Positions 40,501-48,588 of a stretch of DNA of 64,000 bases are shown here, one piece after another. The notes under the pieces are model-generated. The model ran no database searches, had not been told where the DNA came from, and saw only the letters and a program-made list of their open reading frames with translations. The stretch covers positions 1 through 64,000 of the forward strand of contig CACVBU010001307.1 in NCBI GenBank assembly GCA_902728285.1, read 5' to 3'. Each line of letters opens with the position of its first letter. The first letter of the stretch is position 1. The position numbers were made by a program, and so were the translations under genes. This DNA is from Clytia hemisphaerica. Its lineage: Eukaryota > Cnidaria > Hydrozoa > Leptothecata > Clytiidae.

Positions 40501-41637
40501 ATTAATTTGGGTGAACTTTCCAAAACGACTGGAGTTGTTGTTGTAGCTTGTCTTTGCATTGCCAAAAGCCTGAGAAAAATTAGAATTGATAAAACTAATA
40601 TCATTAGCGTTAAGAAAATGAGGTATTATGATTACCAATATTTTCATAGCTATGACTAAGAAATCATCCTGTTTGTGTAGAATAAAATCTAAAATTACCT
40701 CTAAAACAGGACCAGCAGCTAAGATCGTTTTCTCCAAAACAGTTGCCTTCGTTTTATGACTCAAAGCAGTCAAGTGATGTAAAATTAACTTAGTACTTTC
40801 AGTTTTACCACTGCCACTCTCTCCAGAAATCACAATACATTGATTTTGTTTACTAATTAACATCCTATTATACGCAGCATCAGCAATAGCAAACACGTGA
40901 GGTGGCAGCTCACCCAGTTTTTTATTTTGATAAGCATTTACATATTTTGGATTATAAATTGGAAAATATTTAAAAGGGTTTATTGCTATCAATATTCCAC
41001 CAACATAAGTATAAATTCTACCCTTGCAAAACCGAGTACAAAGTTGATCCAAGAGGACAGTCTCGTTAAGAACTGGTAAAGCAACAAGATCGTCAATATC
41101 AGTCTTTTCACGGTATAAGGGATCAAAATGCCATGCTTCTGGTGGTATCTTTTTATCTAAACCATCTAGCCAAGTTACTTTCACATCTCTGCCTCCTTCT
41201 AATTGATCTGACTTTTGAGTCAAATACAATCGATAACTCTGTATATTATTGATTGGAGATTTTTCACTGAGTTCATCTTCTGACATGTTTGATCTATCAA
41301 GGCCATTTGGAGCTCCTGCAGTCCATGCTTTCTGTACAGCAAGTGGGTATTCTGAATAACTCAAAGAACGTAGATTCTCAAACACAGCATCTGGGTCTGT
41401 TGGAAATACGCCAAATTCACTATACACTTCACACAAATCAAAGAGTTCAACACTTGATACAATCGAGAAACTATCTAAGACAGTCTGTATAGCATCTGAA
41501 ACAGTGGTCTTGATGGTAACGTTAACTTCTGTTTTCACTTTTCCATCTGGTGTAAGGATCGTTGTGTAAACTGTTATTGGATACAGAACAGGCAGTGGTG
41601 ATGTTGGCTCCTTTATGGTGGCTTCCATTCCAGGCAT
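10596..41637 (-). CDS. MYO9: unconventional myosin IX (motor plus RhoGAP)
   Basis: Actin-based motor whose tail is a GTPase-activating protein for Rho; acts in cytoplasm at the actin cortex. Forty coding exons (5'->3'): 41637-40699, 40569-40475, 40299-40137, 39925-39825, 39682-39628, 39341-39270, 39101-39012, 38861-38745, 38380-38246, 37958-37837, 37434-37293, 36891-36801, 36662-36567, 36450-36413, 36189-36164, 35850-35730, 27356-27240, 26701-26621, 26244-26134, 25576-25298, 24807-24605, 24386-24333, 24044-23826, 21860-21235, 20824-20724, 20212-20087, 19729-19569, 19104-19083, 18679-18626, 18451-18352, 18199-18111, 17361-17271, 16797-16717, 15059-14931, 14233-14128, 13742-13611, 12999-12885, 12410-12313, 11775-11648, 10744-10596. 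All borders are GT..AG and the sum is 5775 nt (1924 aa), in frame and close to known class IX lengths. The start is fixed by an in-frame TGA three codons upstream. The last exon may instead splice at GTACGT (10608) to 10322-10282. Confidence 0.93.
11027..11389. mobile_element. 363-bp TA-flanked MITE in a myosin intron
   Basis: CCTTATTGGTATATATTTTC at the left is the exact reverse complement of the right end. TA flanks both sides (11025-11026 and 11390-11391), indicating a Tc1/mariner-type cut-and-paste origin. The interior repeats TTCGCG/CGCGAA many times. It lies between exons 39 and 40. Confidence 0.9.
12560..12870. repeat. diverged TTCGCG-type repeat
   Basis: The stretch has TTTCGCGATTGAGCTCATCC near the left and a partly complementary TTAATTTGGCGGATGAC near the right. 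It resembles the TTCGCG-rich MITEs at 11027 and 42740, but the ends are not resolved. In the intron between exons 37 and 38. Confidence 0.35.
13036..13401. mobile_element. 366-bp MITE built of GCGTGAATGCGTGAA repeats
   Basis: The ends are GAGGCCCC and GGGGCCTC, flanked by ATTACA on each side (13030-13035 and 13402-13407). The interior is a degenerate array of GCGTGAATGCGTGAA spaced by T- or A-rich DNA. Open frames across it are by-products of this periodicity. It is in intron 36, next to the RhoGAP-coding exon 36. Confidence 0.75.
14351..14802. repeat. possible TIR element
   Basis: GCAGCCCGGGGGGACAC at the left resembles the reverse complement of GTGCCCCCCCCCCGGGG at the right. Inside, the phrase GCA(C/T)TGTAAG recurs (near 14427 and 14725). 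Ends and target duplication are not exact. Confidence 0.35.
15485..16163. mobile_element. TA-flanked MITE of the CAGTAGAGTCTCCATA family, interrupted
   Basis: The left end CAGTGGAGTCTCCATA and the right end (reverse complement CAGTAGAGTCTTCATAAC) are flanked by TA at 15483-15484 and 16164-16165. It is split by the MITE at 15540-16056. Relatives are visible near 28820-28975 and 43078-43155. Confidence 0.7.
15540..16056. mobile_element. 517-bp TA-flanked MITE with GGGGCGCTTATTC repeats
   Basis: Both ends carry GTAAATCACCGATTAAGC and its complement, flanked by TA at 15538-15539 and 16057-16058. Towards each end are repeated units of GGGGCGCTTATTCAAGC. It sits inside the MITE at 15485-16163, in the intron between exons 33 and 34 of the myosin gene. 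Confidence 0.85.
17075..17230. mobile_element. short hairpin MITE (copy 1 of 2)
   Basis: ATGATACGCACCATTGCAAT at the left is mirrored by ATTGCAGTGGTGCATATCAC at the right. Inner arms pair around CAACCAAT/ATTGGTTG. A second copy is at 59535-59690. Confidence 0.75.
17820..17905. repeat. fragment of the CCCGGCTATTAGGTACCCGA family
   Basis: The end TTTATTAGGCACCCGAAAG with adjacent C-runs and TTATTC..AA.CCCCC phrases matches the right end and interior of the intact element at 62225-62493. A related phrase is at 17545-17580. Borders are not clear. Confidence 0.4.
17947..18098. mobile_element. 152-bp MITE with CAGTGTTGCAACT ends (hAT-like)
   Basis: CAGTGTTGCAACT at the left and AGTTGCAACACTG at the right are exact reverse complements. 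A CAGTG start is typical of hAT families. I see only a weak CAAAA match as a flanking duplication. It lies 12 bp from exon 31. Confidence 0.75.
18111..18451 (-). other. MYO9: myosin IX C1 zinc-binding domain (exons 30-31)
   Basis: The spacing H-X12-C-X2-C-X10-C-X2-C-X4-H-X2-C-X7-C is complete across the splice junction, starting at [17 protein letters not shown], about residues 1524-1570. Zinc binding should be intact. Class IX myosins carry such a C1 domain just before the RhoGAP domain. The preceding exon 29 is very basic ([18 protein letters not shown]). Confidence 0.92.
19794..19865. mobile_element. 72-bp miniature palindromic repeat (copy 1)
   Basis: It runs from CTAATATCAGTGTTGATG to a mirrored AACATTGATACTAG. 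A near-identical copy is at 29067-29138, sharing the central GAGCTTTTTCTGAGCATGG. The shared sequence extends a few bases further to AATTCTTG.CACAATATT. Confidence 0.8.
20395..20620. repeat. inverted-repeat element with TGACGTCA cores
   Basis: GCTAAATTATGACGTCACTC with the following GACTCTAACTC is mirrored by GAGCTAGAGTCAAGTGACGTCATAATTT (given here in pieces: GAGCTAGAGTCAAG then TGACGTCATAATTT). The middle is T/A-rich with GAGTTAG repeats. In the intron between exons 25 and 26. Confidence 0.5.
21917..22084. mobile_element. MITE of the AGTTGACGCTCTCTAATTCGA family
   Basis: Left AGTTGACATTCTCTAATTCG and right CGAATTAGAGAGCGTCAACT are near-perfect mirrors. Half-copies of the same end occur at 33125-33145 and, diverged, at 17045-17070. 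In the intron between exons 23 and 24. Confidence 0.65.
22612..22791. mobile_element. 180-bp TA-flanked MITE
   Basis: GGCCATTTCACAGTCG at the left and CGACTGTGAAATGGCC at the right are mirrored, with TA at 22610-22611 and 22792-22793. Inner parts also pair (GGGTAATCAG and CTGATTACCC). A related half-copy starts at 22328 (GACCATTTAACGGTCG). Confidence 0.8.
22796..22982. mobile_element. MITE of the AATAGACCTTTTCATAAAT family (copy 1)
   Basis: It starts AATAGACCTTTTCATAAATT and ends with the mirror ATTTATGAAAAGGCCTTATT, directly beside the MITE at 22612-22791. A more perfect relative is at 37032-37206. Confidence 0.65.
23428..23717. mobile_element. 290-bp MITE with GGGCTCTTCCAGAAAAA ends
   Basis: GGGCTCTTCCAGAAAAA and, inward, GTTCATGGGGGGTGGAGGAT are mirrored at the right end by ATCCTCCACCCCCAATGAAC and TTTTTCTGGAAGAGCCC. 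AAT flanks both sides as a possible 3-bp duplication. The interior repeats ACCCCTGGACA. It is about 110 bp from myosin exon 23. Confidence 0.8.
24605..25576 (-). other. MYO9: myosin IX converter end and IQ motifs
   Basis: Exon 20 finishes the motor ([20 protein letters not shown]) and starts the neck. Across exons 20 and 21 four IQ-like light-chain binding motifs can be read: [51 protein letters not shown] and [16 protein letters not shown]. These would bind calmodulin or related light chains. Confidence 0.85.
26749..26955. repeat. CAATATATTG-rich foldback
   Basis: CAATATATTG or close variants occur at several places (near 26775, 26804, 26936), with CTACA at the left edge and TGTAG at the right edge as a possible outer pair. 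In the intron between exons 17 and 18. Confidence 0.5.
27400..28800. other. intron 16, proximal part, nothing recognised
   Basis: AT-rich intronic DNA of myosin IX. A short simple-sequence patch of AGCGTAGTAA units lies near 28445-28510. No exon-like frame with good splice signals was found. Confidence 0.3.
28820..28980. repeat. diverged CGAGTTATGGAGACT repeat
   Basis: TTAACTTGAACCTCTGTAAC near the left and GTTCGAGTTATGGAGACTGT near the right are the diverged ends of the family seen intact at 15485-16163. In intron 16. Confidence 0.45.
29067..29138. mobile_element. 72-bp miniature palindromic repeat (copy 2)
   Basis: CTAATATCAGTGTTGATG mirrors CATCAACACTGATACTAG, leaving a short GAGCTTTTTCTGAGCATGG loop. 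It matches the copy at 19794-19865 at nearly every base, so both are recent. It ends about 50 bp from the candidate alternative exon at 29189-29278. Confidence 0.8.
29189..29278 (-). CDS. candidate alternative first exon of myosin IX
   Basis: On the minus strand an ATG (29278) opens 30 codons ([16 protein letters not shown], then [14 protein letters not shown]) and runs directly into a strong donor GTAAGT. The phase is 0, which joins exon 17 (27356) in frame. There is no acceptor upstream that keeps the frame, so it would be a first exon driven by an internal promoter, making a short form without the ATPase core. The evidence is only frame plus donor. Confidence 0.25.
30002..30263. mobile_element. 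262-bp hAT-like MITE, CAGTGCCGTAG family
   Basis: CAGTGCCGTAGGAAGC at the left and GTTGCTACGGCACTG at the right are mirrored TIRs with G-run and C-run blocks inside. The internal sequence matches both ends of the longer element at 56360-57785. It looks like an internally deleted derivative of that type of element. In intron 16. Confidence 0.85.
31735..32004. mobile_element. 270-bp TA-flanked MITE
   Basis: TAAGCCCGAATGGCTAGAAT and ATTCTAGCCCTTCGGGCTTA are mirrored, then GAATCTC and GAGATTC extend inward. TA flanks both ends (31733-31734 and 32005-32006). In intron 16. Confidence 0.8.
32539..32790. repeat. diverged tandem duplication
   Basis: Two copies start ATACTGATTCCTA (32539 and 32648) and share in order ACATTTAGT.GTC, AGCCTG.ATACTTT, TCAACCTTT and a final GACTAG.CTT.CC. 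They differ by many substitutions and small insertions. No coding role seen. Confidence 0.6.
32800..35700. other. intron 16, distal part, nothing recognised
   Basis: Strongly A-rich on the plus strand with scattered short frames and one half-copy of a MITE end at 33125-33145. I see no exon with both splice signals and no complete TIR pair. Confidence 0.3.
37032..37206. mobile_element. 175-bp MITE, AATAGACCTTTTCATAAAT family (copy 2)
   Basis: ATAGACCTTTTCATAAATTA and its complement TAATTTATGAAAAAGTCTAT bound a long near-perfect hairpin that continues through CGTCACGAACATCACTTGCC on the left and its mirror on the right. TA flanks both ends. In the intron between exons 11 and 12. Confidence 0.85.
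38246..38380 (-). other. MYO9: myosin IX exon 9: switch II
   Basis: The exon opens [26 protein letters not shown] at about residues 552-557 is the invariant switch II of myosin motors. The relay helix follows ([18 protein letters not shown]). Phase agrees with both flanking exons. Confidence 0.93.
40699..41637 (-). other. MYO9: myosin IX exon 1: RA-like domain, start of motor, P-loop
   Basis: Residues about 17-115 ([19 protein letters not shown] and on) match the Ras-association-like ubiquitin fold that sits at the N-terminus of class IX myosins. The motor begins near residue 150. The ATP-binding P-loop [10 protein letters not shown] lies at about 272-281. Exon 2 (40475-40569) supplies switch [11 protein letters not shown], at about 323-332. 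All key nucleotide-binding residues are intact, so an active ATPase is expected. Confidence 0.9.
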
Positions 41638-42700
41638 TTTCAGGTATCATTGGTGTTTAACTACACCATACCTCAACTTTTTATAGCTTTTTAAAATGTT
41701 CTTTTTTGACCTTCTTAGTAGAAGACATTCTATAAAATGTAAACCGAGTTAGTATGAAAAGTATTTTAGAAATGAATCATATTACACTTTTTTGACTTTA
41801 GTTTTGAGGGTAACTAATTGTGAAATTTTTGAAAGACTCTCAAGTACAGATAAACACTTCAGGCAGAAATAGTAGCATAATTAAGTTTCAGTATTCTTAA
41901 ACTGTCTCACCCTTACAAAATCTGTAAAATAAGAGACACAATGATTAAAATTCATAGTATAGTTTATATTAATATATAAAAATAGAAGTGACATTACATG
42001 TATCTTTTGGCTGACTTTCATTCTCATGCAAGCTAAGCCACCAGCTAGTAATCCATTGCTTACTTTAAAAGGGTTCATTCATAATACTGTGTTGTTTATA
42101 AATCAATTAGTCGAGAAAAAAATATCAAAGTTCATGTGAACTCTTTTCCTTAATAACAGTATGCAGCCTCAGTAATATATTGTAAAAATTGTTTTTACTT
42201 GAATAATAATACTATGTCTAAGAAATGATATTATCAAACATTGCCCCTGATATCCTAATCAGAATATAGAAAAACCATAATTGCAAGAAAGAGCCTATAA
42301 AATTCTCAACCCCTCGTGAAAGAGTAAACTTATGTTTACTCTCACCTGCATTATGGAAACACAAAATGTTTCTGTGTAAGTAGAACCTTATCAGCAACAC
42401 CCTTCTCCTTTTAATAATAATAAAAAGAAATCCAAGCAGACTTCACACATGGCTTTGGCAAGAAAATGACTGTAATATATGTTTTCTTAAAAAAGTACCT
42501 AAGGGCACAATTTTCACCAACTTTTTTTGGAAGGAATATACCTTTCAAGAGATGAAGTGTTAACCTTTTTTCAGTTTGTAGAGTTTTGCGGTTAATTGCG
42601 CTTGTTGAAAAGATGATAAGGAGTGGAATATTGTAAAATAGATAATATTTAAAAACATTTGAAATGAAGATATGAAAAAAGGAGAAGTAAAAAAAACAAC
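41638..42700. promoter_or_regulatory. 5' flank of the myosin IX gene
   Basis: Upstream of the ATG at 41637 (minus strand) an in-frame TGA lies three codons before the start. A possible acceptor TGGTGTAG lies about 30 bp upstream, so a 5' UTR intron is possible. The region is AT-rich with no obvious TATA box at a fixed distance, and I cannot place a transcription start. Confidence 0.3.
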
Positions 42701-42739
42701 TTCTTGTAGAATTGTCCTATGGTTTTCATATTCTTATTA

Positions 42740-43367
42740 CCTTAATTCCATTAATTTTCGCGCAGAATACTTGGCCGCACGAAAATTGAAGGGTGCGCGA
42801 ATTAGTAATCATTATGAACGTGTGGAAATCCCAACTTAGGGCTCTTTTAATAAAATAGGACCTCAATTCATGTTAATTAAAGGGTACGCAAATATCCTAA
42901 TCTACCTTAAGGGTATAACATTTTTGTGGGGATTAAATTTTGCAAATTTTTGCGAAATGTAATCCCTCGCTTAAATTTTCAAACTCTTATCTCTCCCTAA
43001 ATTCGCAAAATTCAATCCTCGCGAAAATTAAGTTATTTACACTAAAAATTCTTTCAGCAAAGAAACTCTCATAAACGAGTCTCCATTACTCGAATGTCTC
43101 TGTAATTCGAATAAATTTTCATTCCTTGTAGCCATTCGAGTTATGGAGACTCTACTGTACACATAAAATCTCGTAATCAAACTAACGAAAAATCTGAAAA
43201 TCTGAAAATTTACAGTCGAAATTAGTTGCGAAAATAAGTCCCGCGAAAATTAAATTACTAAATTAGTTGCCGTGAAAATTAATTCCCTTAAGGTACGAGT
43301 TGTGCGACAATTAAAGGCGCGAAAATAAATGGCGCGCAAAAATTAATGGAATTACAGGGAATTAAGG
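42740..43367. mobile_element. 628-bp TA-flanked MITE, TTCGCG type
   Basis: CCTTAATTCCATTAATTTTC at the left is mirrored by the right end (with a short extra stretch, GAATTACAGGGAATTAAGG). TA flanks at 42738-42739 and 43368-43369. GCGAAAATTAA-type motifs fill the interior. A fragment of the CGAGTTATGGAGACTCTACTGTA MITE family is nested at about 43078-43155. Confidence 0.8.
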
Positions 43368-43749
43368 TATAGATTGATTCCAATAATTGATAGTGGGACA
43401 GTCATCGAAGCAAGATTTCTTTATATACATATTATTTTAGAACTTTTCATGTCATTGAACAATGAAAATTTGAAAAATTACTTTAAAAATCCGAAAAACT
43501 GTTTCCACGTTGTAATTTTACATTTTTCAAACAACTTTGACATCTTTGCCTTTATAACATCAACACAATTTGTTGACTTATGGCAATACTACACCTTTCC
43601 TGCAATTCAAACTTCTCAGAAATGGCCTGGGACAGCCCGGGAAAATGTGCGCTCCTCCGTTGTGTATAAAATTGTTTGGGAGGTAATTGAACATGTTTTT
43701 GCCTGCGATGGGTTAGGGAAAGTGGGTTTTCAGCTTCTAACTTTTGATA

Positions 43750-43974
43750 CCGTAAGTTGGTCTAATGTTGACATCCCTTTTCTGATTTTGACACCCTTCT
43801 TTGGAGATTGGAATAATAGGTAAAGTCGGAATCGCTGATTGAAACAAATTGTCTTTGCTTAACATTCAGAGAGAAAAAATCTTTTGTCTATCAGTGATTC
43901 CAACCTTCCTATTATTCCTCTAAAGAAGGGTATTGAAATTAGAAGACGGATGTTGACATTAGACCAACTTACGG
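43750..43974. mobile_element. 225-bp TA-flanked MITE (copy 1)
   Basis: CCGTAAGTTGGTCTAATGTT and its exact mirror AACATTAGACCAACTTACGG form the ends. TA flanks at 43748-43749 and 43975-43976. The two halves are long arms of one hairpin. Confidence 0.9.
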
Positions 43975-44202
43975 TAGTGATCTCTTTTTGGCAAAAGATT
44001 TTCAGGGTGGCATAATATCATGAATAAAAAGAACATATACTAAAATTTGAGAGGATTTTTTTCAACAGAACTTTAAGTTTGCAAACCGACTTTCCCTAAG
44101 GAAACGCAGGACAAGTCAGGTTTGTTTACCTCCAGATACCAAACGGTTGAGAGTAACAAAATGCTGTAATGTGCGCGCATATATTTTGTAAATTACGGGA
44201 AA

Positions 44203-44349
44203 CAGTCTGGGAAATCCTCTTAGTTGGGTGCTTAACTTCCGAAATTTAAACGTCCAATTACATGGCTATCAAAATTGTAGAATTATTTAAGGATGCAATT
44301 ACATGCTTATTACTATTTGAATGGGTGCTAAGCATGTAATTGCATCCTT
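44203..44349. repeat. dispersed CAATTG repeat (copy 2), split
   Basis: It starts CAGTCTGGGAAATCCTC like the copy at 5746 and carries AAGCATGTAATTGCATCCTT motifs. The MITE at 44351-44568 directly follows its last motif. Confidence 0.6.
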
Positions 44350-44350
44350 A

Positions 44351-44568
44351 CCGTAAGTTGGTCTAATATCAACATCCCTCGTCTAATTCCCCACACCCTT
44401 CTTTAGAGACAGGAGTATAATATGAAAGCTTGAATCACTGATTGAAAAAGGATTATTCCTCTCTGACCACTAAGCAAAGAAAAACTGTTTTGACGTTTCT
44501 ATCAATTTCAGCTGATAAAAAGGGTGTCGGAATTAGAAGAGGGGTGTCGACATTAGACCAAGTAACGG
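44351..44568. mobile_element. 218-bp TA-flanked MITE (copy 2)
   Basis: The ends CCGTAAGTTGGTCTAATATC and CATTAGACCAAGTAACGG match the copy at 43750 with some divergence. TA at 44349-44350 and 44569-44570. It inserted at the edge of a CAATTG repeat. Confidence 0.85.
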
Positions 44569-44599
44569 TAAGGCGTATATCAATAATATGTTCCGTTCG

Positions 44600-45883
44600 C
44601 GTCATAAAACATCCCCAAATCTAGTCGGTCAGTCGGTCGGTATCAAATGTTGTCGGATTTTTAATATTTACCGTGAAGTCGGGTAACTTGCATCAGTGGA
44701 GGGAAACTTGCATAGGTATCAAATGACTGACCAATCCATGAAAGTAAGAAAAATACAGATGGAGAGAAAACGTCTCGGTAATGACCTAAATGGTCGTTCA
44801 AATCTTTTATAAATCTATTCAAAGCGGCTTTTCTTTGATTTACCATCATTGGAAGCAAAAAACATCAATTTATAACTTTATAAGAACAGAAAGAGGCTGG
44901 TCCGTTTATTTTGAAAAACTTAATTTTGCGAGAAATCTTAGTTAAAATACGATTCGAAATAGTTTCAACTTATTTAAGGATAAAAGAATATATTGATTTC
45001 ATAAGGATATATTTTTGGGCTGGCATTTTGTGAACATTGAGAGTCGCATCACATTATCATTGAAGGTTTCTTATCTTAAAATCTTCATGTCTAAGTGGGC
45101 ATCGGTTTTCATACTCTGACAAAATGATCGATACAAGGTTCCTAATCGTAACACGTAATTCTTTTTTAAATCTATCGATGGCTTTATGGGCAGCTTCCCC
45201 TAGAAGTTTGGAGTATTGTGCTTATCATGTGAAGTTTTTTTCAATTTTTCATGACAAGGCTATTATATTTCAATATACTTGTTAAAAATGTAATGTCTTT
45301 TCATTCATCTTAAATATTCCCGCGAGTATACCCAAAATTAATCATCTTATTCCCAAAGCAACCAAACAGCTGTTTGCTTCCGATGATAAATCAGAATAGA
45401 ACAAAAGGCATTGACTCTCCATCTATCTTTATTACCTTCATGACCAATCAAAGCAGCAAAATTTCAAAACAAATGAACTACGCAGCTCCGCTCGCAGCTC
45501 TACTCTACCATTTTTGTTTTGATTTAACTTTGTATTTTAATGACCAGCCAGGTCATTCATTTGAGGGTATGTATGTTAGCCTCCACAGATGCAAGTTACC
45601 TGATCTCACAGTAATAAATCCCGAAAAATCCAGTCGGCAAAAAACAGAATCTCTTGCCGCCCTGTTTTAAATTTCCTAAAATAAATCCAGTGAAATGCGT
45701 TGACCTGGACCTGATTTTCAACCCTCCGTGGTACTGGCTCTATCACATCAGTGAATTTCGAGTTGATAATTTCAATGAGCGTGGACGAAAAAAACTCAAA
45801 TGGGATGAAGTAAACAAAAACTTGAAGCAAATGGTGATGTAGAAAAGGGCTTAGCTATCGAAAAGATTTTCTGACATTATTAT
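44600..45883. other. intergenic DNA, no gene recognised
   Basis: Several open frames of 60-100 codons occur on both strands without recognisable domains or splice context. A GGTCGGTCAG-type simple repeat is near 44627-44642. Confidence 0.3.
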
Positions 45884-45885
45884 TA

Positions 45886-46402
45886 CCGTCAACTGCTCCA
45901 ACTTGGGACTATCTGACAAAACCAGGGACGGCAATTTGGCCACCATTTCACCGAACCTCCAAGTCATTTGATTTGAGTTAAAAAACGGCGTATTAAAAAA
46001 TACACAATTTCTCTTTCGCACCGAGTAGACTTTTAAATTGAAATATGAAAAATTTCCGTAGTGGAACACCAAATCAGTGGCAAAACAATGGAGCGTTTGA
46101 CGTCACTCTCGCGGCAAGTAACACACTCACTATTTGTTAATCCCATCGGGTGGTAAGCGGTTAGGCGGTTAGGCGGCGGGCGTTCTCTAATTCTCCATTC
46201 GGCGTTGGGTCATTTTAAATGAAAACAAAAGTTAAAAAGGGCACGCTATCAGTAAAAGTTATCGTGAAATGTTATGACAGAAAGCATGATTGATAAACTT
46301 GGTGGAGTTATCAAAACAAATTTGTTGTCAAAGAGATTTAACAGTAAGTGAAAATACAGACCCATGTTTCGACAAATCGTCCCAAGTTGGAGCAGTTGAC
46401 GG
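45886..46402. mobile_element. 517-bp TA-flanked TIR element
   Basis: CCGTCAACTGCTCCAACTTG is matched exactly by CAAGTTGGAGCAGTTGACGG at the other end. TA flanks at 45884-45885 and 46403-46404. No transposase; a Tc1/mariner-type MITE. Confidence 0.9.
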
Positions 46403-46611
46403 TACTTGAGATTTATGTTTTAAAGGTGAGTCGGTCGGGTGACGCGAATAGAACAGATTATTGATGGTCGCCTAACTATATAGTTAGTCTATCATTTAAA
46501 AAAACTTTATTTGCTTCCGATTACTTCGTTGAAATCGGAACGCCTTGGACTATTTTACTTAAAATTTATCGTAGACAACGAGCGTGTTAAAAACTTTTGC
46601 CTGTTTGACTA

Positions 46612-47360
46612 GGTTGGCAAACGATATCATCCACCAGGATGCATCCTTTCTTATTTTCCCCCTATTTTCTACTTTCCTATCTTCTATCCTGATTTTCTGA
46701 CTTTCTCTACTATCTGTTTTCTAAGTATTTTTCTGAAATTTGCCCGTACCGGTGAAATAGGTCTCCGACCCCTGCTCAAACCACCAAATGCAAGCAACCT
46801 TGGTTTACAAACCCAATGCCTAATCACTTACGCCAACGAGACACGGCAGAAAGCTGTCATTCACATATACTTATAGCGTGTAATTTACAGACCTTTATTA
46901 AGAAAGCTCCCAACCCTACCGGTGCCCCTACAAGGATCCCTACGGGATCTATTTCTATTTCTATTTGGTTGAGTTGCAGGAGGCTTTAGAGGCCTATTCT
47001 CGCAACTATAGACGCTTAAAATGAGCGTCCCGTCAGCACCTTGAACTGACTACCCAATTCCCCTCACACGGCATGGGTTGACCCGGGCGAAGGAACGTTC
47101 ACTTGCCAAGTGAACTGCCGTGAGTGGGAATCGAACCCTGGCCTCCGGCACAGAAGCCAAGGTCGACTACCACTTTACCACGGCACCTAAGTTAGGTCTC
47201 AGGGTACGGATGCCCCTAAGAAGGCCTTCGGCCTTATATTGTGACTCTCGAGCTCCAACCCTAACACCCTAACCCTAACTGAAAATAACCGAACCCCTGT
47301 CTAGGTCCGCAGATTGAAAAATTTCACTTGCATCCAGGTGGATGATATCGTCTGCCAACC
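46612..47360. mobile_element. 749-bp MULE-like TIR element carrying a SINE
   Basis: GGTTGGCAAACGATATCATC at the left pairs with GATGATATCGTCTGCCAACC at the right (one mismatch), continuing through CACC.GGATGCA. Flanks are GTTTGACTA (46603-46611) and GTTTGACCA (47361-47369), a 9-bp target duplication with one change. Inside are pyrimidine-rich TTTCTACTTTCCTATC repeats, a degraded tRNA-like sequence near 46770-46850 and an intact-looking SINE. Confidence 0.8.
46949..47187 (-). mobile_element. tRNA-derived SINE with AAATAG tail
   Basis: The minus-strand head (47187 down to about 47117) has a perfect 7-bp acceptor-type stem TGCCGTG/CACGGCA, A box TGGTAAAGTGGTAG and B box GGTTCGATTCC. A non-tRNA body follows, containing the CCATGCCGTG and GACGGGACGCTC segments. 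It ends in a simple tail of AAATAG repeats (46949-46966). The tail makes a SINE more likely than a free tRNA gene. Confidence 0.8.
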
Positions 47361-47443
47361 GTTTGACCATGTATTCACCCGATTTTGAAAAATCTGAACC
47401 CTCTAATATCTGTATGCTGGAGCAATCTCAACCGGGGCGGGAT

Positions 47444-47548
47444 CATAAGCGTGCAATTGCATGCAAATGGGCATAAATTTTAACTGTGTAATTGCAGGCT
47501 TATAGCCTTGGGAGTTTAAGCATGCAATTAGGAGGATTTCTCAGACTG
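47444..47548. repeat. dispersed CAATTG repeat (copy 3, inverted)
   Basis: AAGCGTGCAATTGCATGC and related motifs lead to GGAGGATTTCTCAGACTG, the reverse of the CAGTCTGGGAAATCCTC end seen at 5746 and 44203. Confidence 0.6.
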
Positions 47549-48013
47549 GGAAAGGTCAAAGGTGTACTGCAGAAAAAGAGCAATAATTGCAGTTTTTATC
47601 TTAATACAACCAGGCGTACCCAATCGATGAAATCGATATGGGAAATCAATCGATATTAATCGATTTTAATCTATAATAATCGATAGTGATCGATAACTAA
47701 TCGATAAACAATCGATAGCCAATCGATACTAAGACTTTACGTTCTTATCGATTGGATTCGATTGTTATCGATTACTATTGATTAATCGCTGATTGCTTTC
47801 GATTGTTATCGATTAATATCGATTTCTTTATATTCGCTAAAAACGCAACCCTACCGTGGTTTTTCTAATTTAATGCGTGGCAATAAATAATTATTTTCGA
47901 CGCTACGCGTGAAAAACTAGAGAATAATTAATTACGATATTCAAGTGTTTTAAGTACGCGTTAAAGGCTTGTGTAATATATATTACATATAGATCGTATA
48001 ATGTATTAACAAG

Positions 48014-48588
48014 TGTAACTGCCGAATAGCAGTTGTTTTGTATATTTTTATGTTAGTTTGATCGTCAGTGTATTGTCTATTTATTTGTCAATTATTCTGA
48101 ATTATTACGTAATTATGTGACACGTATTCCCTTAGGCTTGCTCTCCTTCGTGTGTTTCTCTTTGTCTAGCGTCTGTCCCACGGGACTTTGTGTGCCTTTT
48201 TCTGTGCTCTGTTTCTGCTTTTGCGTTCAGATGAACAAAGATCACTGTAGAGTGAATACGGAGTTGCAATGTCGAAACAGAAAACCAGAATTGTAAAACT
48301 TATAGTCTGAAGAGACGCCCAGAAGAAGAGAATTTAATATTACTATATATCTCACTGCATTAGAGCTTATGGGACCAACGTGTTTAGTAAGTAGTATTTC
48401 CTTTATCTTAATGTTGTTCTTTTATATTGTAGCTCTATATTGTATCTTGATTTATTGAGCCTTATATTGACATATTACTCACCTCTCAGGTTTGATTTGT
48501 ACTTAAGAACTGTACCTTTATCTATTTTAGCAAAATATATTACCGTCCGAAACCGTAAAGTATCACGTCCGGCTCTCCTGCAGTTACA
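48014..48588 (+). repeat. 5' LTR
   Basis: 575 bp with TGT...ACA ends. It differs from the 3' LTR by an extra TCTGAATTAT after CAATTAT and by three point changes. It should contain the promoter and polyadenylation signals. Confidence 0.92.

Noticed and set aside
43374-43823. 149-codon plus-strand open frame
   Set aside because: It runs into the MITE at 43750-43974, has no recognisable domain and no splice context; composition looks like intergenic AT-rich DNA.
47117-47187. Functional tRNA gene
   Set aside because: The acceptor stem is good, but the anticodon arm is irregular and a SINE body with an AAATAG tail follows.
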